Shown here piece by piece: positions 61,164 to 64,000 of a DNA stretch of 64,000 nt. Under the pieces are notes generated by a model. The model ran no database searches. It had not been told where the DNA came from and saw nothing but the letters and a program-made list of their open reading frames with translations. The DNA comes from Sphingomonas chungangi (GTDB lineage Bacteria; Pseudomonadota; Alphaproteobacteria; Sphingomonadales; Sphingomonadaceae), in the NCBI RefSeq assembly GCF_013778325.1, contig NZ_JACEIB010000001.1:1-64000 (forward strand). The letters are read 5' to 3'. The first letter of the stretch is position 1; each line of letters begins with the position of its first letter. Both the position numbers and the translations under genes were made by a program.

Positions 61164-62560
61164 GGCGCCGCCGTGCCCGAGGCGGGGAAGACGTGCGCGG
61201 TCTTGTCCCAGCGCAGCCGGCCGTGGCGCACGAGCCCGGCATAGAGGCCGAGCGCGCGCCATGCCGCCAGCATCGCGACGACATTGCCGATCAGCATATG
61301 GACCGGCGTCAGCGCCGCCATCCGCCGTCCGTGCGATCGGCCGGTGATCGCCGCGCGCAGGACGATTCGCCAGCCGAGAAGCAAGGCGCTGGCGATCGTC
61401 ATCGGCAGCGGCATGCTGACATCCATCGGCCGATGGGTGAATAACGCCGCGGCCCGGGCGATGGCCCATAGCGGCATTGCGGCATAGGCAGCCGCCAGCA
61501 CGATGGCCGCGAGCAGCGCCCGGCGGTCGCGCAGCCGCATCCAATGCTCGGCGATCCCGCCCCGCCAGCCGAGGCGGTCCCATCCGGCGAGAGAAATGCC
61601 GGTGATCCAGCGCGATTTCTGCCGGACGGAGCCCATCAGCGTGTGCGGGAAGCAGGCGTGGACCGCGACCATGCCGTGCCCGTCGGCGGCAGGCAGACGG
61701 ATGAGCGCGCCACGTTCGCCCATCGCGCCGATACGCAGGCCGAGTTCGTAATCCTCGGTGAGGCTGTCGGGATCGAAGGGGCCGTCATGCCCCTCGGCGA
61801 TGGTCGCGAGCACGCGCCGCGCGATGGCGCAGCCGACACCGGCCGATGGCACCGCCGCGCCGACCGCCTCGCGTACGACTACCTGCTTGCCGTGCGCCTC
61901 CGCGAACTCGCCGCAATAATGGCCGGACACCAGCTCGGCCCAGCGCCCGAAGCCACGCACGGGCAGCGCGTGGACGGGGATCTGCACCAGCGCGAAGCGC
62001 TCGATCAGCGCGTCATAGACGCCGAGCTCGTCGGCATGGACGATATCCTCGGCGTCGTGCAGCACCACGGCCTTCACAGGCATGCCGGCTTCCGCCTCTT
62101 CTGCCAGCATTGCCTGCCAGATCCAGTTGAGACAGCCCGCCTTGGTCGTCGGGCCGGGCCTGTCGCCGACCACGACGCGGACATGGGGGTCGCCCCGCGC
62201 CGCCTGCTCGATCGCGGCCACCGTGCCGGGATCGTTGGGATAGCAGCCGATATAGAGCCGCCAATCGGGATGGCGCAGCCGGGCGAGCGCCGTTTCCACC
62301 ATCGCGCCGATCACCGTCTCCTCCTGCCAGGCGGCGACGAAGAGGGCGAGGCGGCCGGGATCGGCGGGCAAGGGAAGGCTCGCCGCCGTGGCCCTATCGT
62401 GTCGGCTGTAGATTGCGATCCGCCGCCACAGCGTCCGGCCGAACCAGATCAGGTCGACCAGCAAGTCGTCGATCCCGCCGATCAGGAAGCCGACGGCAGC
62501 GAACAGCAGCAGCTCGCGCGCGCAATCCTCCAACGCGAGAATCGGATCGAACCCTGCCAA
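61160..62560 (-). CDS. NfrB-like membrane glycosyltransferase (GT2), short form
   Basis: The 466-residue protein has an N-terminal membrane segment, a GT2 catalytic domain and at least three C-terminal membrane helices. Catalytic motifs are HDAED (168-172), TED (268-270) and QKSRW (314-318, the QxxRW of processive synthases). The pattern matches NfrB, the synthase of the N4 phage receptor polysaccharide. NfrB of Escherichia coli carries a C-terminal c-di-GMP-binding domain; this protein ends before it. Initiation is at TTG, six bases after AGGGGG. It is coupled to the NfrA-like gene. Confidence 0.85.
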   Translation of the reverse strand: MAGFDPILALEDCARELLLFAAVGFLIGGIDDLLVDLIWFGRTLWRRIAIYSRHDRATAASLPLPADPGRLALFVAAWQEETVIGAMVETALARLRHPDWRLYIGCYPNDPGTVAAIEQAARGDPHVRVVVGDRPGPTTKAGCLNWIWQAMLAEEAEAGMPVKAVVLHDAEDIVHADELGVYDALIERFALVQIPVHALPVRGFGRWAELVSGHYCGEFAEAHGKQVVVREAVGAAVPSAGVGCAIARRVLATIAEGHDGPFDPDSLTEDYELGLRIGAMGERGALIRLPAADGHGMVAVHACFPHTLMGSVRQKSRWITGISLAGWDRLGWRGGIAEHWMRLRDRRALLAAIVLAAAYAAMPLWAIARAAALFTHRPMDVSMPLPMTIASALLLGWRIVLRAAITGRSHGRRMAALTPVHMLIGNVVAMLAAWRALGLYAGLVRHGRLRWDKTAHVFPASGTAAP

Positions 62561-62628
62561 GACAGCCCCCTGTCGTTACGGGGACGTTAGCCGAGGCGCG
62601 GGTCGTGTCGACTCCTTCTTGGTCTAAT

Positions 62629-63585
62629 TCAGTCCGTTGCCTTCGCCGTTGCGGGGTGAACGGATGCGACCCCAGGAACTTTCACCGGGGCTTGCGTCTG
62701 CGCAGGCGCCGGGCGGGGAGCGCCGGCCGAGGTCGCGGGATCGAGCAGGGCGGCCGTCTCGATCTGGTCGAGCGCGCCGCGCCCGGCGAGATAGCGCCGC
62801 GCCGCGACGATCCAGCCGTCGGCGGCGCTGTGATCGGACAGGCGCACGATCTCCGCGAGCGCGGTATCGACCTGGCCGGCTTCCAGCATGCGTTGCGCGC
62901 GTGTCACGCGATCGGCCGGCTGGGCGGAGGGCTCGCCGGCGCGGCGCACCACCACCATGCCCGAAAGCTCGTTGCGGAAGGATTGCCACCAGCTCGTTTT
63001 GGGCGAGCCGCCGGCCGCCAGCGTCGGCGCGATCGCATCGAGGCCGTTCTGTAGGTCGGCGAGCGTCACCGGCTGATGCGCGGCGGACAGGATGGTCGCC
63101 ACCGCTTGCGGCTGGGTGCCGCCGAAGCGCTGGCGGAGCAGACCTTCGATATAGCCGAGCTCCACACCGCGATCGAGCGCGCGCCGCGCGGCGAAGGCGA
63201 CGAGCAGCCCCTCGGCGCGGCTGGCGTCGCCGGTCGCTTCGGTGGCCTGCGCCTGGATGTCGTCGACCTTGTCTTCCAGCGTCGCGACGCGCGTCGCCAT
63301 CTGCGCCTGCGAGGGTGTGGGGGGCGTCACGGCGGCCTGGCGGGTGATGATCTGCCGCGCCTGCTGGACGACGGCGTGGGTCGCCTGCGCCTTTTCGGCC
63401 TGCGCCTGGGCGATCGGCTCGAGATGCAGCAGGCCGGCGGTGCGCGCATCGTGCGTCACCGCATAGCCCATCGCGCCCATGCCGCCGGCAAAAGCGATCA
63501 GCAGGCCGATCAATACCCACAGCCAGGTGCGCGACCGGCGCTCCTCCAGATCGTAATCGCTTTCCATGGACGGACCCGTCTGCAT
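62629..63585 (-). CDS. Mic60/mitofilin-like inner-membrane protein
   Basis: The 318-residue protein has one N-terminal membrane helix (WLWVLIGLLIAFAGGMGAMG), a coiled-coil-prone stretch (about 50-130) and a C-terminal mitofilin-like helical domain (LGYIEGLLRQRF...LAEIVRLSDHSAADGWI). In alphaproteobacteria Mic60 homologues are encoded beside haem genes, as here next to hemD, and shape the inner membrane and link it to the outer membrane. Its ATG overlaps the hemD stop (TGATG), which fixes the start six codons inside the open frame. Confidence 0.82.
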   Translation of the reverse strand: MQTGPSMESDYDLEERRSRTWLWVLIGLLIAFAGGMGAMGYAVTHDARTAGLLHLEPIAQAQAEKAQATHAVVQQARQIITRQAAVTPPTPSQAQMATRVATLEDKVDDIQAQATEATGDASRAEGLLVAFAARRALDRGVELGYIEGLLRQRFGGTQPQAVATILSAAHQPVTLADLQNGLDAIAPTLAAGGSPKTSWWQSFRNELSGMVVVRRAGEPSAQPADRVTRAQRMLEAGQVDTALAEIVRLSDHSAADGWIVAARRYLAGRGALDQIETAALLDPATSAGAPRPAPAQTQAPVKVPGVASVHPATAKATD

Positions 63586-64000
63586 CAGGACAGGTGATTG
63601 CACAGCTTGGCGGCGACCGCCAGCAGCGAGGCGTCGGTCGGATGGTCGGCGGCTTCGGCGAGCCGCCAGCCGGGGCCGGCGGCGGCCAGTACCGCAGGGC
63701 TGATCGCGGCGATCGCGATGCCCGCCGGATCGACGAAGCCGGCGAACAGGCGCGCGGCGCGGGACGAGTGGAGGAGGGCGACAGCGTCCGGGAGCGCATC
63801 GCGAGCCGCTTCGGGCAGCACCTCGACCGCTTGGGCGGCATAGACAATATGGCGAACGATGCGGATATCGCCCGGCACGACTTCGCGATGCTCGCGCCCG
63901 GTGGGATGGAGCAGCGAGCGGATGCCATCGCGTTGCGCCAGCGTGAGGATGACCTCGACATCGCCGTCACCGCTGACGATGCGGGTGAAGCCGGCGTTTC
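63585..64000 (-). CDS. hemD: Uroporphyrinogen-III synthase, C-terminal part (5' end outside window)
   Basis: The frame runs into the window from its right edge and ends at 63585. The visible 137 or so residues contain the HemD segments LHPTGREHREV, VYAAQAVEVLP, LLHSSRAARLFAGF and AAISPAVLAAAG. HemD closes and inverts ring D in tetrapyrrole synthesis. The stop overlaps the Mic60-like start by one base, so the two genes are coupled. Sequence similarity in this family is low, so context supports the call. Confidence 0.82.
   Translation of the reverse strand, partial: NAGFTRIVSGDGDVEVILTLAQRDGIRSLLHPTGREHREVVPGDIRIVRHIVYAAQAVEVLPEAARDALPDAVALLHSSRAARLFAGFVDPAGIAIAAISPAVLAAAGPGWRLAEAADHPTDASLLAVAAKLCNHLS

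Noticed and set aside
60102-61583. Full 493-residue reading of the NfrA-like frame
   Set aside because: The first 140 residues overlap the glycosyltransferase coding region and are Arg-rich shadow sequence; the TTG at the overlap is the reasonable start.

Overview
The window looks like a chromosomal stretch of a high-GC alphaproteobacterium of the order Sphingomonadales (a Sphingomonas-like genus). I base this on the alphaproteobacterial-type SpoT, CarD, FdxA and RpoZ proteins, the zwf-pgl-edd Entner-Doudoroff operon, the hemD/Mic60-like pair at the right end, REP-like palindromes of a kind I associate with sphingomonads, and the many Rieske, P450, GMC and TSUP genes. No tRNA, rRNA, CRISPR array, insertion sequence or phage gene was seen.

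Region 1 (1 to about 17.9 kb) is a catabolic block whose sequence looks less G/C-extreme than the rest. It starts with the 3' end of etfA. Then come a FadR-type GntR regulator, a family III CoA-transferase, an acyl-CoA dehydrogenase and a LysR regulator with two HTH domains. A minus-strand operon follows: Rieske oxygenase, 2Fe-2S reductase, MFS transporter, GMC alcohol dehydrogenase, aldehyde dehydrogenase. On the plus strand are an SDR with a second Rieske oxygenase, a MerR-like regulator, and a P450 with a second aldehyde dehydrogenase. Together they could oxidise a methoxylated, alicyclic or terpenoid/aromatic compound through alcohol and aldehyde to an acid, then carry it as a CoA thioester to an ETF-linked dehydrogenation. 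The substrate cannot be read from the sequence. A palindrome, TGGTCCTACCA, lies in front of both the CoA-transferase and the acyl-CoA dehydrogenase. A diverged copy precedes the GntR gene, so this regulator probably controls the CoA branch.

Region 2 (18 to 23 kb) is a four-gene efflux operon of AaeB/FUSC type, every junction overlapping by ATGA. After a 479-bp gap come an HTH regulator divergent from an atypical SDR, an Ogt DNA repair methyltransferase, a GDSL-esterase autotransporter, two secreted peptidases (S10 and M28), the zwf-pgl-edd operon, a His-rich cation diffusion facilitator and a DUF952 protein.

Region 3 (36 to 52 kb) is mostly housekeeping: SpoT, an HxlR regulator, RpoZ, a phospholipase-D/cardiolipin-synthase-like enzyme facing a phospholipid-methyltransferase-like protein, a CDC48-type AAA ATPase, a LysR regulator, cyclophilin, a luciferase-like oxidoreductase, MgtE, DUF1489, two DUF2807 proteins, CarD and FdxA. 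Between the CDC48 gene and the divergent LysR gene lies a strong intrinsic terminator on the minus strand that no annotated gene explains. With two upstream hairpins and a C/U-rich single-stranded stretch, it looks like an unrecognised small RNA or a leader attenuator.

Region 4 (52 to 64 kb) holds an S4 RNA-binding protein with an SUV3-like helicase, an M23 peptidase, a HerA-type ATPase, a TIGR02186/TSUP pair, a short NfrB-like glycosyltransferase with a protein resembling the NfrA C-terminal domain, a Mic60/mitofilin-like membrane protein and the partial hemD. Many gene starts were moved downstream of the longest reading frame because a Shine-Dalgarno sequence or domain boundary decides them; this is noted in each entry.
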